A DNA stretch of 45,605 nt from contig JAPLEJ010000049.1 in NCBI GenBank assembly GCA_026391435.1, forward strand, positions 1-45,605. Direction: 5' to 3'. Positions 15,309-24,029 of this stretch are shown here, piece by piece; position 1 is the first letter of the stretch, and every line of letters starts with the position of its first letter. A model generated the notes under the pieces. The model did no database searches. It had not been told where the DNA came from and saw only the letters and a list, made by a program, of their open reading frames with translations. This DNA is from Bacteroidota bacterium (GTDB lineage Bacteria; Bacteroidota; Bacteroidia; Chitinophagales; Chitinophagaceae). The translations under genes and the position numbers were made by a program.

Positions 15309-15773
15309 ATGCCCTTGTTTAATGTAAGAGTCTATGGATTCCTAATGGACGCTCAAAACAGATTATTAGTGAGTGATGAATTTATAAGAGGTAATTATTT
15401 TACCAAACTTCCTGGAGGTGGCTTGGAAATTGGCGAAGGAACCCGTGAATGTTTGGTGCGAGAATTTATGGAAGAGACTGGATTAGAAGTGACTATTGGG
15501 GATCATATTTACACAACCGATTTTTTTCAAATATCTGCTTTCAATAATAAAGATCAAATTATTTCGATTTATTATCATGTTTATTGCAAGAACACCAATG
15601 GCATAAAAACTTCAGAAAAAATATTTGATTTCACCCCCGAGCAAACATCCGACAACCAACGCGAAGCAGAATCTTTCCGCTGGGTAAATTTTGAAGACAT
15701 CAGTGAACAGACCATGAGTCTGCCGATAGACAAAGTAGCGATTCAAATTTTCAAGAAGAGCTTTTCGGTATAA
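15309..15773 (+). CDS. Nudix hydrolase
   Basis: A 154-residue protein with an intact Nudix box: Gly37, Glu43, Arg51-Glu52, Glu55-Glu56, Gly58 (within LEIGEGTRECLVREFMEETG). It hydrolyses a nucleoside diphosphate linked to an unknown group X; specificity is not visible. Third in the run with nucleoside phosphorylase and dapF, so nucleotide clean-up is a reasonable inference. Its stop is 5 bp from the stop of the convergent transporter gene. Confidence 0.9.
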   Translation: MPLFNVRVYGFLMDAQNRLLVSDEFIRGNYFTKLPGGGLEIGEGTRECLVREFMEETGLEVTIGDHIYTTDFFQISAFNNKDQIISIYYHVYCKNTNGIKTSEKIFDFTPEQTSDNQREAESFRWVNFEDISEQTMSLPIDKVAIQIFKKSFSV

Positions 15774-15778
15774 ACCAT

Positions 15779-16564
15779 TTATACTTCTTGCTCCTTGCCC
15801 ATCGCAGCTAATTTCATCTTATTAGCCATTTCATGTCCTAAATATTTTTCGATTCTATTTTCAACGATTGAAATCACAGGTGTTAATATAACTGCCATGG
15901 TAAACTTGTACATGTAATTAACAACACAAACAGCAAGTACAAAGGACCAGCTCCAATTATTACCAAGTTTAAAAGCAATAACCAAGACAACAAAACTATC
16001 TACAAGTTGCGAAACCACGGTAGATCCAGTGGCACGCAACCAAACCATTTTCTCGCCCGTCATTTTTTTAATTTTATGAAAAACAATCACATCAATAAAC
16101 TGACTTACTAAAAAAGCAACCAAGCTTCCCAAAATAATCCACATCCCTTGTCCAAAAATGGCTTCAAAAGCGCCCTGCATACTTGGAATACCATCAGCAG
16201 TTTTAGATCCCACCCAAAAAGCAGCAGGTGCAATATGCATTGCTAAATAAAACATTAAAAAAGCATACCCAATTAAAGAAACAGCAGTAATACTAATACG
16301 ACGAACTGCCTTTGGTCCATAATATTCATTGACAATATCAGTGATGACAAATTCTAATGGCCATAATAGCACACCGCAGGTTAAATTAAATGACAACCCT
16401 TTTTCACCAAAGATGGTAAAGTTAGCAGGGGCAATTCCCAACACCCCTTCCAATGAAAATATTTTACCTCCAATACATTCGGCAATTAAAGCATTGGCTA
16501 CAAAAAAAGCCGTGATTCCTAAAAATAATTTAGTTGATTTATCTTTTAAAATAGCATGTATCAT
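15779..16564 (-). CDS. Queuosine precursor transporter (YhhQ/DUF165 family)
   Basis: A 261-residue inner membrane protein with six to seven helices. Family marks: FFVANALIAECIGGKIF, PLEFVITDIVNEYYGPKAVRR, AFLVSQFIDVIVFHKIKK and the matching STVVSQLVDSFVVLVIAF. In E. coli YhhQ imports the deazaguanine precursors preQ0/preQ1 used to make queuosine in tRNA. Whether this cell also makes preQ0 cannot be seen here; no que genes are adjacent. ATG at 16564; 21 bp behind the small membrane protein gene, so perhaps cotranscribed. Confidence 0.87.
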   Translation of the reverse strand: MIHAILKDKSTKLFLGITAFFVANALIAECIGGKIFSLEGVLGIAPANFTIFGEKGLSFNLTCGVLLWPLEFVITDIVNEYYGPKAVRRISITAVSLIGYAFLMFYLAMHIAPAAFWVGSKTADGIPSMQGAFEAIFGQGMWIILGSLVAFLVSQFIDVIVFHKIKKMTGEKMVWLRATGSTVVSQLVDSFVVLVIAFKLGNNWSWSFVLAVCVVNYMYKFTMAVILTPVISIVENRIEKYLGHEMANKMKLAAMGKEQEV

Positions 16565-16585
16565 ATAAACGAATATTGTGATGAA

Positions 16586-16876
16586 TTAAACAAAAATAAA
16601 AATTAGCTGAAACAATAACATCAAAAGGTTCAATATTGTTTGCCAAACAGGCAAAGTCAAAGTGATTTTTTTAAGCTTAGCTGTTAACACCCCAGCAGCA
16701 AATAACAAGCTCACTACAGGTGCCATTTCCAACCCTAAAACTGCTACAAAATTCATCAAGGGAGCCGAAAAAGCAACTCCTCTCAAAAACATTGCTATCA
16801 AGGAAAATATAAAACATCCATTACAAATAATGGCCAATTTAGACAAGAAGGCTAAAAGTGGATTAAATCGATGCAT
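16586..16876 (-). CDS. Small hydrophobic membrane protein, function unknown
   Basis: A 96-residue protein with three predicted transmembrane helices (about 10-32, 38-63, 74-95) and a basic LKKIT loop. Not recognised. It starts with ATG at 16876 and lies 21 nt upstream of the transporter gene on the same strand, so the two may be cotranscribed. Composition matches a membrane gene rather than a chance frame, and no better frame occupies this stretch. Confidence 0.6.
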   Translation of the reverse strand: MHRFNPLLAFLSKLAIICNGCFIFSLIAMFLRGVAFSAPLMNFVAVLGLEMAPVVSLLFAAGVLTAKLKKITLTLPVWQTILNLLMLLFQLIFIFV

Positions 16877-16949
16877 ATTATCGCTTTTTACGAATGGGAA
16901 GATAAGAAAAATTGGGCTCCCCTCATTTTTTCAATATCCAATTAAGTTG

Positions 16950-16957
16950 TAGGTTTG
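16950..16957 (+). promoter_or_regulatory. -7 promoter box for the YfhO-like gene
   Basis: TAGGTTTG matches TAnnTTTG exactly, 22 nt before the ATG at 16980. The -33 region is T-rich without a clear TTG. Confidence 0.5.
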
Positions 16958-16979
16958 TTGATACAATGAACCCATTATA

Positions 16980-19457
16980 ATGAAATCATTTTTCAAGACC
17001 CATTTGACGCATTTTATTGCAGTCGCTATATTTCTAATTGTCTCTGTTATTTATTGTAAACCTGCCTTAGAGGGAAAGGTTTTACAACAATCAGATATTA
17101 GTCAATGGAAAGGGATGGCTCATGATGCCCTAATCTATGGTGAAAAATATGGTCATAACCCTCTTTGGACCAATAGTATGTTTGGCGGTATGCCCACTTA
17201 TCAAATTACAGGTGTCCCGGGATTTGGATTCACTATTGGATTACTTGATCGAATACTCACATTAAATTTGGCGGAGCCCATTAATTTATTTTTTCTTGCT
17301 TGTATCTGTTTTTATTTTTTAGCACTCGTATTAGGCATTCATCCTATTGTGGGTATCATTGGTGCGCTTAGTTACAGCTTTGCTACTTATAATCCCATTA
17401 TCATAGTAGTAGGGCATATTACAAAAATGCATGCGATCGCTTATCTTCCATTTTTCGTTGGTTCTATTTTACTCATTTTTAAACGAAAATATTTATTAGG
17501 TGGTTTATTGACTGGAATATCCACTGCATTATTTGTCCAAGCCAATCACTTGCAAATAACTTACTACGGTTTGATTATTGTATTTTTTATGACGGTATTT
17601 TTTGCAGCACAATGGATCATTCAAAAACAATACGATCATTTATTAAAAACATTAGGCACGGCCCTGATTGCTGGACTTTTAGGATTAGCTGTTAACGCTC
17701 CTATTTTAATTAGTACTTATGAATATGGCAAGGAATCAATTCGTGGTGGAAGTATTTTAACCACCAAAGGAAGCAATACTACCAATACGGGACTAAATAA
17801 AGATTATGCCTTGTCCTATAGTATGTTTAAAACAGAGCCCTTGGTTTTGATGTTCCCTAATATTTATGGAGGAGGTAGTGATCCTAATTCGGTGGATCCT
17901 TCCAAATCAAAAGCGATAGAAGTATTGCAACAAATGCAACCACAGATAGGACAACAACTGCAATCTTTTTTACAATTTTATTGGGGCGGGATTGGCTTTA
18001 CTGCAGGGCCTCCTTACATGGGACTTATTATTTGCTTATTTGCATTTATAGGTTTAGCGGTGAAGTCAAATGAACACAAATGGTGGATTGTTCCTGCCAT
18101 TATTTTTTCATTGCTGTTATCGGCTGGATCCTACTTTGAAAGTTTTAATTTTTTCATGGTAGACCATCTTCCATTTTATAATAAATTCAGAGCGCCTAGT
18201 ATGATCATGGTGATTCCTACCCTCCTAATTGGCATCATGGCTTTGTATGGGATGCAAGGGGTTGCTGCAGAAACTAGTTTAAAAGATTTTTTTACAAAAT
18301 ATAAAATCAGTTTTGTTGCACTTGGTATTTTAGTAGCAGGTGTTATGTTGTTTTATATGAACAATGATTTTAAAAGCCTAAATGATAAACAACTTATCTC
18401 CCAAATTGCACAAATTCCAGACCCTAATCAAAGGGCCGCTTTTGAAGCACCTGCTCGTGATTTAACCAATGCGATTGCAGAAGATCGAAAAGGCTTTGTG
18501 GAAAGTGATTTATATAGATCATTCATTTTTACTGCATTTTTGTTTTTAATTATTTTTCTATACTTTAAAAAAACTTTCAATCAGACCATTTTATTCGCAA
18601 GCATTGGCGTTTTAGCCATGGTCGATTTATTTCAAGTAAATGTGAAATATTTAAAACCCGAAACTTATGTAGAAGCGGCAGACAATGAAAATACATTTGC
18701 GGAATCCCCTACAGATATTGCGCTAAAAAAAGATCATTCCCAATTTCGTGTATTAGATATTAGAGGAGGCATTCAAAACGCATTTAATGGAGGCGCCTTA
18801 GTAGCTTATCATCATCATACCGTTGGCGGATACAATCCTGCCAAATTAAGTATCTACCAAGATTTAATCGAAAATCAATGGTACCAATTTCCAAAATGTT
18901 TACCGGTGGTGAACATGATGAATACTAAGTATATTATTTCAGGAAATATGGCTACCGATACCGTTGCCAACCCTCAAGCATTAGGGAATGTATGGTTTGT
19001 CAAAGGGATTCAATTTAAAAAAGGACCCGCTGAAATTATGAGTGGCTTAAGTTCTTTTAATCCAAAGGACACAGCATTAATCGAAGAAAGAGACAAGTCA
19101 ACCGAATTAAGTTCTATTGCATACGACAGTACCGCTACCATACAATTAGTTGAAAATAAAAATGACCTTATACAATACAGCTCCAATAGTAATCAAAAAC
19201 AATTAGCTGTGTTTAGTGAAGTTTATTATAAATTAGGCTGGAAAGCTTATTTGGACGATGTAGAAACACCTATCATTAAAACCAATTATGTATTAAGAGC
19301 ATTAGTTGTACCAAGTGGTAAACATCAAATTAGATTTGAATTCAAACCAAGCTCAATACAAATGGCCCAAAAAGCTTCTGCTGCTGCATCTATTTTATTA
19401 TGGGGCTTATTGTTCGCCATTAGTTTAAAAGAGTTCAAAAAAAGGAAAACTTCATAG
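16980..19457 (+). CDS. YfhO-family multi-pass membrane protein (GT-C-like)
   Basis: An 825-residue protein with a dozen or so transmembrane helices and a large extracytoplasmic C-terminal part (about 560-800) before a last helix. The first loop contains DISQWKGMAHDALIYGEKYG and NPLWTNSMFGGMPTYQITG, typical of the YfhO family, whose fold resembles GT-C glycosyltransferases using lipid-linked sugars. YfhO proteins are linked to teichoic-acid glycosylation in Gram-positives; here it heads a glycan region, so transfer of a sugar from a polyprenyl carrier is a plausible inference. ATG at 16980; 24 nt separate it from the next glycosyltransferase gene. Confidence 0.82.
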   Translation: MKSFFKTHLTHFIAVAIFLIVSVIYCKPALEGKVLQQSDISQWKGMAHDALIYGEKYGHNPLWTNSMFGGMPTYQITGVPGFGFTIGLLDRILTLNLAEPINLFFLACICFYFLALVLGIHPIVGIIGALSYSFATYNPIIIVVGHITKMHAIAYLPFFVGSILLIFKRKYLLGGLLTGISTALFVQANHLQITYYGLIIVFFMTVFFAAQWIIQKQYDHLLKTLGTALIAGLLGLAVNAPILISTYEYGKESIRGGSILTTKGSNTTNTGLNKDYALSYSMFKTEPLVLMFPNIYGGGSDPNSVDPSKSKAIEVLQQMQPQIGQQLQSFLQFYWGGIGFTAGPPYMGLIICLFAFIGLAVKSNEHKWWIVPAIIFSLLLSAGSYFESFNFFMVDHLPFYNKFRAPSMIMVIPTLLIGIMALYGMQGVAAETSLKDFFTKYKISFVALGILVAGVMLFYMNNDFKSLNDKQLISQIAQIPDPNQRAAFEAPARDLTNAIAEDRKGFVESDLYRSFIFTAFLFLIIFLYFKKTFNQTILFASIGVLAMVDLFQVNVKYLKPETYVEAADNENTFAESPTDIALKKDHSQFRVLDIRGGIQNAFNGGALVAYHHHTVGGYNPAKLSIYQDLIENQWYQFPKCLPVVNMMNTKYIISGNMATDTVANPQALGNVWFVKGIQFKKGPAEIMSGLSSFNPKDTALIEERDKSTELSSIAYDSTATIQLVENKNDLIQYSSNSNQKQLAVFSEVYYKLGWKAYLDDVETPIIKTNYVLRALVVPSGKHQIRFEFKPSSIQMAQKASAAASILLWGLLFAISLKEFKKRKTS

Positions 19458-19481
19458 CCCCTATTAGCTAAGCCAATTAAA

Positions 19482-20384
19482 ATGATACTATCTATTATTA
19501 TTTGCAGTTATAATCGTGCCAACTATATCAGTGGTGCATTAGATAGTTTGTATCAACAAAGTATAGGCCTTGAACAGTTTGAAGTGTTGGTGATAGATAA
19601 TAATTCAACAGATAATACCTCCGAAATATTTAATCAATGGAGACTAGCACACCCTAACGGACAATTTACATTTACAAGTGAGCAACAACAAGGTGCTTCC
19701 TTCGCGCGAAATAAAGGGGCCGCGATGGCCAAAGGAGATTGGCTTTGTTTTATGGATGACGATGCGGTGGCAACGAATCATTATGTTGAAAATATAATGA
19801 AGCATATCCAAAGCAAACCAGATGCATTAGGCTTTGGAGGACGAATCATACCAAAATATATCCCTACCGAACCCAAATGGATGAGTCATTTTGTATCCTC
19901 TTTAGTTGGTAATTTTGATTACGCTCCTACTGCATGTGCATTTGCAAATGGTAAGTATCCATTGGAATCAAATATGATTGTGCAAAAAGGGATTTACCAA
20001 CAAATTGGAGGATTTAATACCGCTTTGCCTGGCGTAGTAGGCACTTTAAGAATAGGGGGCGAAGGAAAGGAATTGTTTTATAAAATAATTGCCCTTGGGC
20101 ATACCCTCTATTATGACCCAGCTATTTGCGTGCATCATGTAGTAGAAGTAAATAAATTAACTTCCGAATACATGTACCGCGTAGCAAGTGGCATTGGCCG
20201 TGGTGAAAAAACAAGAATATTGGCCATCTCTAAAGGAGCTTACTATTCCAAAATCGTAGAATACATTTTTAAATTAGGGGCTTCTATTATTTTAGGAATC
20301 AAATATGCTTTACAGTTCACCCCTAGTAAATCATGGCCTGTGATACAATTTAGAATTGACGCATTAAAAGGATTATTATATTAG
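19482..20384 (+). CDS. Family 2 glycosyltransferase
   Basis: A 300-residue GT-A enzyme: SIIICSYNRANYISGALDSL at the N-terminus, LVIDNNSTDNTSEIF, GASFARNKGAAMAKGDWLCF and the metal-binding MDDDAVATNHYV. The C-terminal half has ELFYKIIALGHTLYYDPAIC and a basic amphipathic tail for membrane association. Donor and acceptor are not readable. ATG start; cotranscribed with the YfhO-like gene upstream and the methyltransferase downstream. Confidence 0.92.
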   Translation: MILSIIICSYNRANYISGALDSLYQQSIGLEQFEVLVIDNNSTDNTSEIFNQWRLAHPNGQFTFTSEQQQGASFARNKGAAMAKGDWLCFMDDDAVATNHYVENIMKHIQSKPDALGFGGRIIPKYIPTEPKWMSHFVSSLVGNFDYAPTACAFANGKYPLESNMIVQKGIYQQIGGFNTALPGVVGTLRIGGEGKELFYKIIALGHTLYYDPAICVHHVVEVNKLTSEYMYRVASGIGRGEKTRILAISKGAYYSKIVEYIFKLGASIILGIKYALQFTPSKSWPVIQFRIDALKGLLY

Positions 20385-20406
20385 TGCAAAATATAAAAAT
20401 AAAATA

Positions 20407-21201
20407 ATGAACGAATTAAGAAACTATTTTGAGCATAATGAAAAAAGATTGATTAATAAATTTGATCACTACTTTGATGTATACGATAGATACTTTAGCC
20501 AATTTAAAAATAAAAAAATTACAGTCGTTGAAATAGGTGTTTATCAAGGAGGTAGTTTGCAAATGTGGCGACAATATTTTGGGAAAGAAGCCACTATTTG
20601 GGGAATTGATATTGATCCTAGATGCAAAACATTAGAAGATGAAAATACACATATATTAATTGGATCACAGGAAGACCCTCAATTTCTTAGATCCATTATA
20701 GATCAAATTGGACCCATTGATGTTTTAATAGACGATGGTGGTCATACACAAAATCAACAAATTGTTTCCTTTCAAGAATTGTATCAACATGTAAATCCAG
20801 ATGGTGGTATATACTTATGCGAGGATGTACACACTTCTTATATGAATGTTTATGGCGGAGGGCATCAAAGGGATAATACTTTTATTGAGTTTAGTAAATT
20901 AATGATTGATCAACTAAACGCACATTACTCCGAGCAAAGCAGTTTAGCAGTGGATGCGATTACTAAAACAACCAATACCATTCATTTTTATGATAGCATT
21001 GTCGTATTTGAGAAAAAAAGAATGGTCCCTCCAAGTTCAAAAATGACTGGGGCTTGGTCCTTTACCTATGATACTTCAAAGAAAACTTTTATAGAAAAAT
21101 TGGAATTCCATTTACTAGTCAAACTAAATAAAGTACTACAGTCCTTAAAATTGAAAGGCGTCTTTATTAACGAAATGCTAAGACTAAGTAGTAAAAGATA
21201 A
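20407..21201 (+). CDS. Class I SAM-dependent methyltransferase, sugar O-methyltransferase-like
   Basis: A 264-residue protein. The SAM-binding loop is VVEIGVYQGGSLQMW, the acidic second strand WGIDIDPRC, and IDVLIDDGGHTQNQQI carries the acidic/His signature seen in the MycE/ElmMI/CmcI-like sugar and antibiotic methyltransferases; GGIYLCEDVHTSY follows. It probably O-methylates a sugar of the surface glycan made by the neighbouring glycosyltransferases (inference). ATG at 20407, 22 nt behind the glycosyltransferase. Its stop is 1 bp from the stop of the convergent gene. Confidence 0.83.
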   Translation: MNELRNYFEHNEKRLINKFDHYFDVYDRYFSQFKNKKITVVEIGVYQGGSLQMWRQYFGKEATIWGIDIDPRCKTLEDENTHILIGSQEDPQFLRSIIDQIGPIDVLIDDGGHTQNQQIVSFQELYQHVNPDGGIYLCEDVHTSYMNVYGGGHQRDNTFIEFSKLMIDQLNAHYSEQSSLAVDAITKTTNTIHFYDSIVVFEKKRMVPPSSKMTGAWSFTYDTSKKTFIEKLEFHLLVKLNKVLQSLKLKGVFINEMLRLSSKR

Positions 21202-21202
21202 A

Positions 21203-22048
21203 TTACTTTTTACCCATTTTATTGAATAGAAATGCCATCACACCCTTGAATGCATTCAGATACACGCTTGCTAATTGAGGATGATAAATAAAGTCATTCT
21301 TCAAAATGCCCAAACATCTAACCACATCCTTTTTCATTTGAGGTGTTAAATTATTTGACTTATACAATAAGTACAAACCATTTCGCACAATATAAAATAC
21401 GCGAATGGGTGAATGAATAATACGCAAAGAGGACTTAAATGTTTTAAAAGATCTGCCCTTGATCAATTCCCCTAATTTATGGTTCAATACTATATTTGAA
21501 AACATTAAATTAATATAGCCACTTTGAATGACGCGATATGAAAATTCGGCATCTACAAAGTCAATGAAAAGCTGTTCATTGAACACCCCCACTTTTTGAA
21601 TCAAGGATAAATTTAAAATAGTACCTGAAGTAATGAGCGTTAATGCCGATTCTGGTTGCTCCTTACTTTGCGTTAGGGCAGATTGACAATTAACACCAAA
21701 CTGGGCGACATTTGGAAATTGCCCTTGTTCAATTTGATTCAGCATTTTTTGGAAATCACCAGGTTGAAAGGAGGAATCTTGATCCATCGTCAATAAATAA
21801 TCATAGCCATGAGCCAAGGACTCGGAAACTGCCTGATTAAGCCTATACGCAATCCCTTGATTTAAATGGAAATAATGGTACTTGATATTAGGATGAAGCG
21901 CTAATAACATCGGCTCCAAACCTATCACTTGCTCCTCACTATTGTCGTATACATATAATTCCTTTAAGCCAGAAACATAAGAATGAATGTTCTCTGATAA
22001 TTGCTGCAAGTTAGGATGGTATAATATAACGACACCTGCGATGTTCAT
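21203..22048 (-). CDS. Family 2 glycosyltransferase (rhamnosyltransferase-like)
   Basis: A 281-residue protein. AGVVILYHPNLQQLSENIHS, LYVYDNSEEQ, NQGIAYRLNQAVSESLAHGY and LLTMDQDSSFQPGD, with the DQD metal motif, are typical of RfbF/WbbL-like rhamnosyltransferases. FIDFVDAEFSYRVIQSGY is the acceptor-side motif. Rhamnose as donor sugar is only a family hint; no dTDP-rhamnose genes are in the window. ATG 22048. Transcribed against the neighbouring glycan genes. Confidence 0.9.
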   Translation of the reverse strand: MNIAGVVILYHPNLQQLSENIHSYVSGLKELYVYDNSEEQVIGLEPMLLALHPNIKYHYFHLNQGIAYRLNQAVSESLAHGYDYLLTMDQDSSFQPGDFQKMLNQIEQGQFPNVAQFGVNCQSALTQSKEQPESALTLITSGTILNLSLIQKVGVFNEQLFIDFVDAEFSYRVIQSGYINLMFSNIVLNHKLGELIKGRSFKTFKSSLRIIHSPIRVFYIVRNGLYLLYKSNNLTPQMKKDVVRCLGILKNDFIYHPQLASVYLNAFKGVMAFLFNKMGKK

Positions 22049-22167
22049 CGCTTTTATTTATTAGTATTCTCAAATTTAAGCCAATTAGATAAACCATCCT
22101 TCATTTTAAACACTAAATATTCAATATGTTTAAATTTTTAAGTATAAATATTTATCTTGTACACTAT

Positions 22168-23184
22168 ATGAGTGAAAAAATAAATAGTTTCTCTATCATT
22201 ATTCCCTTTAAGACAGGTAAGAAATATCTGTTAGATTGCTTGCATTCAGTTTTAGAGCAGGACTATCCACATTTTAATATTATTGTTTTAGCAGACAATA
22301 CAAGTAATATTGACGATTCTTTGGATGCCATCGATGCGCTTCATCATCCTAAAATTACGGTTCAACAATCCAATCAAAATTTAGATATCCTACAAAACTG
22401 GAGTCGTATTAAGGATACTGAAAAAAATGAGTATGCGACCATTTTGGGATATGATGACCTACTTCATAAAAGTTTTCTTTCAACAATAAATAAATTAATT
22501 CAGCAATATCCCGATGCAAGTTTATACCATACTCATTTCAACTATATAAATAGTAATAGTCAATGTATAAAAAAATGTCAACCCCTGCCTGAAAAATTAA
22601 ATGCAAATGAATACATTGAACATGCGTTAAATGAAACCATAGATATTATGGCAACTGGTTATGTATTTAAATCTAAGGATTACGAACTATTAGGTGGCAT
22701 TCCTACCCAATACCCTAATTTAATTTATGCTGACTTGCAATTATGGATCGCACTCACCCAAAAGAGTTACTTAGCAGTGGATCCTAGTATTCAATTTTCA
22801 TTCAGAATCCATGCTTCCACTACTAAAACATCCAAGGATTCTATTTTACTTTCTGCTTTTTTAATCTTTTTAGACTATCTAAATCAATTGAAAAAGGAAT
22901 CAACCGAATTAGCTTCAATGATTCAAAATAACACTGAAAAATTTGCAGAAAGCACCACGAAAGCGATTGCCCATAGGCTATTAAGGACCCCTAAAGAATT
23001 AAGAAAAGGATTAACCATTGACCATTTAGTCAATGAAATTGGCGAAAAATGTAATCAAATGGAAGTACCCTATCAGCCATTTCAAATTAGATCCATTCGA
23101 ATAGCAAGGGTCATTGAAACCAATCCAATATTGAATCGTTTATTTTTGCTTTTTAAAAAAATTTACAAGAAACCTGTTTTGTAA
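22168..23184 (+). CDS. Family 2 glycosyltransferase
   Basis: About 338 residues. FSIIIPFKTGKKYLLDCLHS, SVLEQDYPHFNIIVLADNTS and EYATILGYDDLLHKSFL (metal motif YDD) place it in GT2; RIHASTTKTSKDS lies later. ATG 22168 is preferred because it gives MSEKINSFSIIIPF with the conserved strand right after the start; an upstream in-frame ATG at 22126 would add 14 residues unlike the family. Part of the glycan region; donor unknown. Confidence 0.85.
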   Translation: MSEKINSFSIIIPFKTGKKYLLDCLHSVLEQDYPHFNIIVLADNTSNIDDSLDAIDALHHPKITVQQSNQNLDILQNWSRIKDTEKNEYATILGYDDLLHKSFLSTINKLIQQYPDASLYHTHFNYINSNSQCIKKCQPLPEKLNANEYIEHALNETIDIMATGYVFKSKDYELLGGIPTQYPNLIYADLQLWIALTQKSYLAVDPSIQFSFRIHASTTKTSKDSILLSAFLIFLDYLNQLKKESTELASMIQNNTEKFAESTTKAIAHRLLRTPKELRKGLTIDHLVNEIGEKCNQMEVPYQPFQIRSIRIARVIETNPILNRLFLLFKKIYKKPVL

Positions 23185-23191
23185 ATCAGAC

Positions 23192-23965
23192 CTATTTGAA
23201 ATAAGTCGCTTTAAGATAATATAAAAATTTCCCCAACTTAGATTGTAATAGATAATACAATAACCTTAATCGAAATTGCCAAAGTCGAGACGCTATTGAA
23301 AAACCAAAATGTGATTCATATACTTTTATATTTTGACCAAGCGATTTTAAATAAGAATGGGTACTTACACCTGAATCGTCAAATTTTATAATTGTCTCGT
23401 TGATATAATAATATTTTTCCGATGTTAACCGACACATTAAATCATAATCCATAGCAATGGAGTGGTTTAATGAAAAATGACCCACTCTATCATACACTGC
23501 CTTTTTCAAAAACCAAGTAGGATGAGAAACGGCACGCATGCCTTTGTATAATTGTTTTGCATCAAAAGGCACACCAATGTTTACCCATATACCTCCTCTT
23601 TTCATATAAATATTGCCACTTGCCCATTGCGTATCTGGATGATCTTGAAAAATATGCAACACTTTTTCAATGACGGTATCCGAATAATAAATATCAGCAG
23701 AATTTAAAATATGCAGGATTTGACCAGTTGCTCTGGCAATTCCTTTATTAAAAGCATCCGATATACCCTTGTCCTTTTCAGTTACCCATTTACGAAAGGA
23801 GGGTTGTGGGGTATTCGTAAGCCAATCGTTGATCAGGTTGTTATTAGAGCCATCTACAATAATATGCTCATAGGGCTTCATGGTTTGACTGTCAACGGAT
23901 ACACAAGTCAACTTTAACTCCTCTAAGTTATTAAAACATATTGTAATGACTGACAATGTCTCCAT
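23192..23965 (-). CDS. Family 2 glycosyltransferase
   Basis: About 257 residues. METLSVITICFNNLEELKLT, HIIVDGSNNNLINDWL, KGISDAFNKGIARATGQILH and ILNSADIYYSD define a GT2 enzyme; the usual DxD position reads NSAD rather than NSDD. VSHPTWFLKKAVYDRVGHF and AMDYDLMCRLTSEKY are the typical acceptor-side motifs. ATG 23965 is chosen over 23992 because it places the first strand immediately after the start. It is divergent from the flippase gene with 64 bp between starts. Confidence 0.87.
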   Translation of the reverse strand: METLSVITICFNNLEELKLTCVSVDSQTMKPYEHIIVDGSNNNLINDWLTNTPQPSFRKWVTEKDKGISDAFNKGIARATGQILHILNSADIYYSDTVIEKVLHIFQDHPDTQWASGNIYMKRGGIWVNIGVPFDAKQLYKGMRAVSHPTWFLKKAVYDRVGHFSLNHSIAMDYDLMCRLTSEKYYYINETIIKFDDSGVSTHSYLKSLGQNIKVYESHFGFSIASRLWQFRLRLLYYLLQSKLGKFLYYLKATYFK

Positions 23966-24017
23966 ATTGTAAAAATAAGACCATTTGAGCACTTATTTAC
24001 TTTTACCACATTTACAA

Positions 24018-24025
24018 TATATTTG
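24018..24025 (+). promoter_or_regulatory. -7 promoter box directly before the flippase ATG
   Basis: TATATTTG matches TAnnTTTG exactly and ends 4 nt before the ATG at 24030, so the transcript would begin at or next to the start codon. No clear -33 element is seen at the expected distance. Confidence 0.45.
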
Positions 24026-24029
24026 TACT

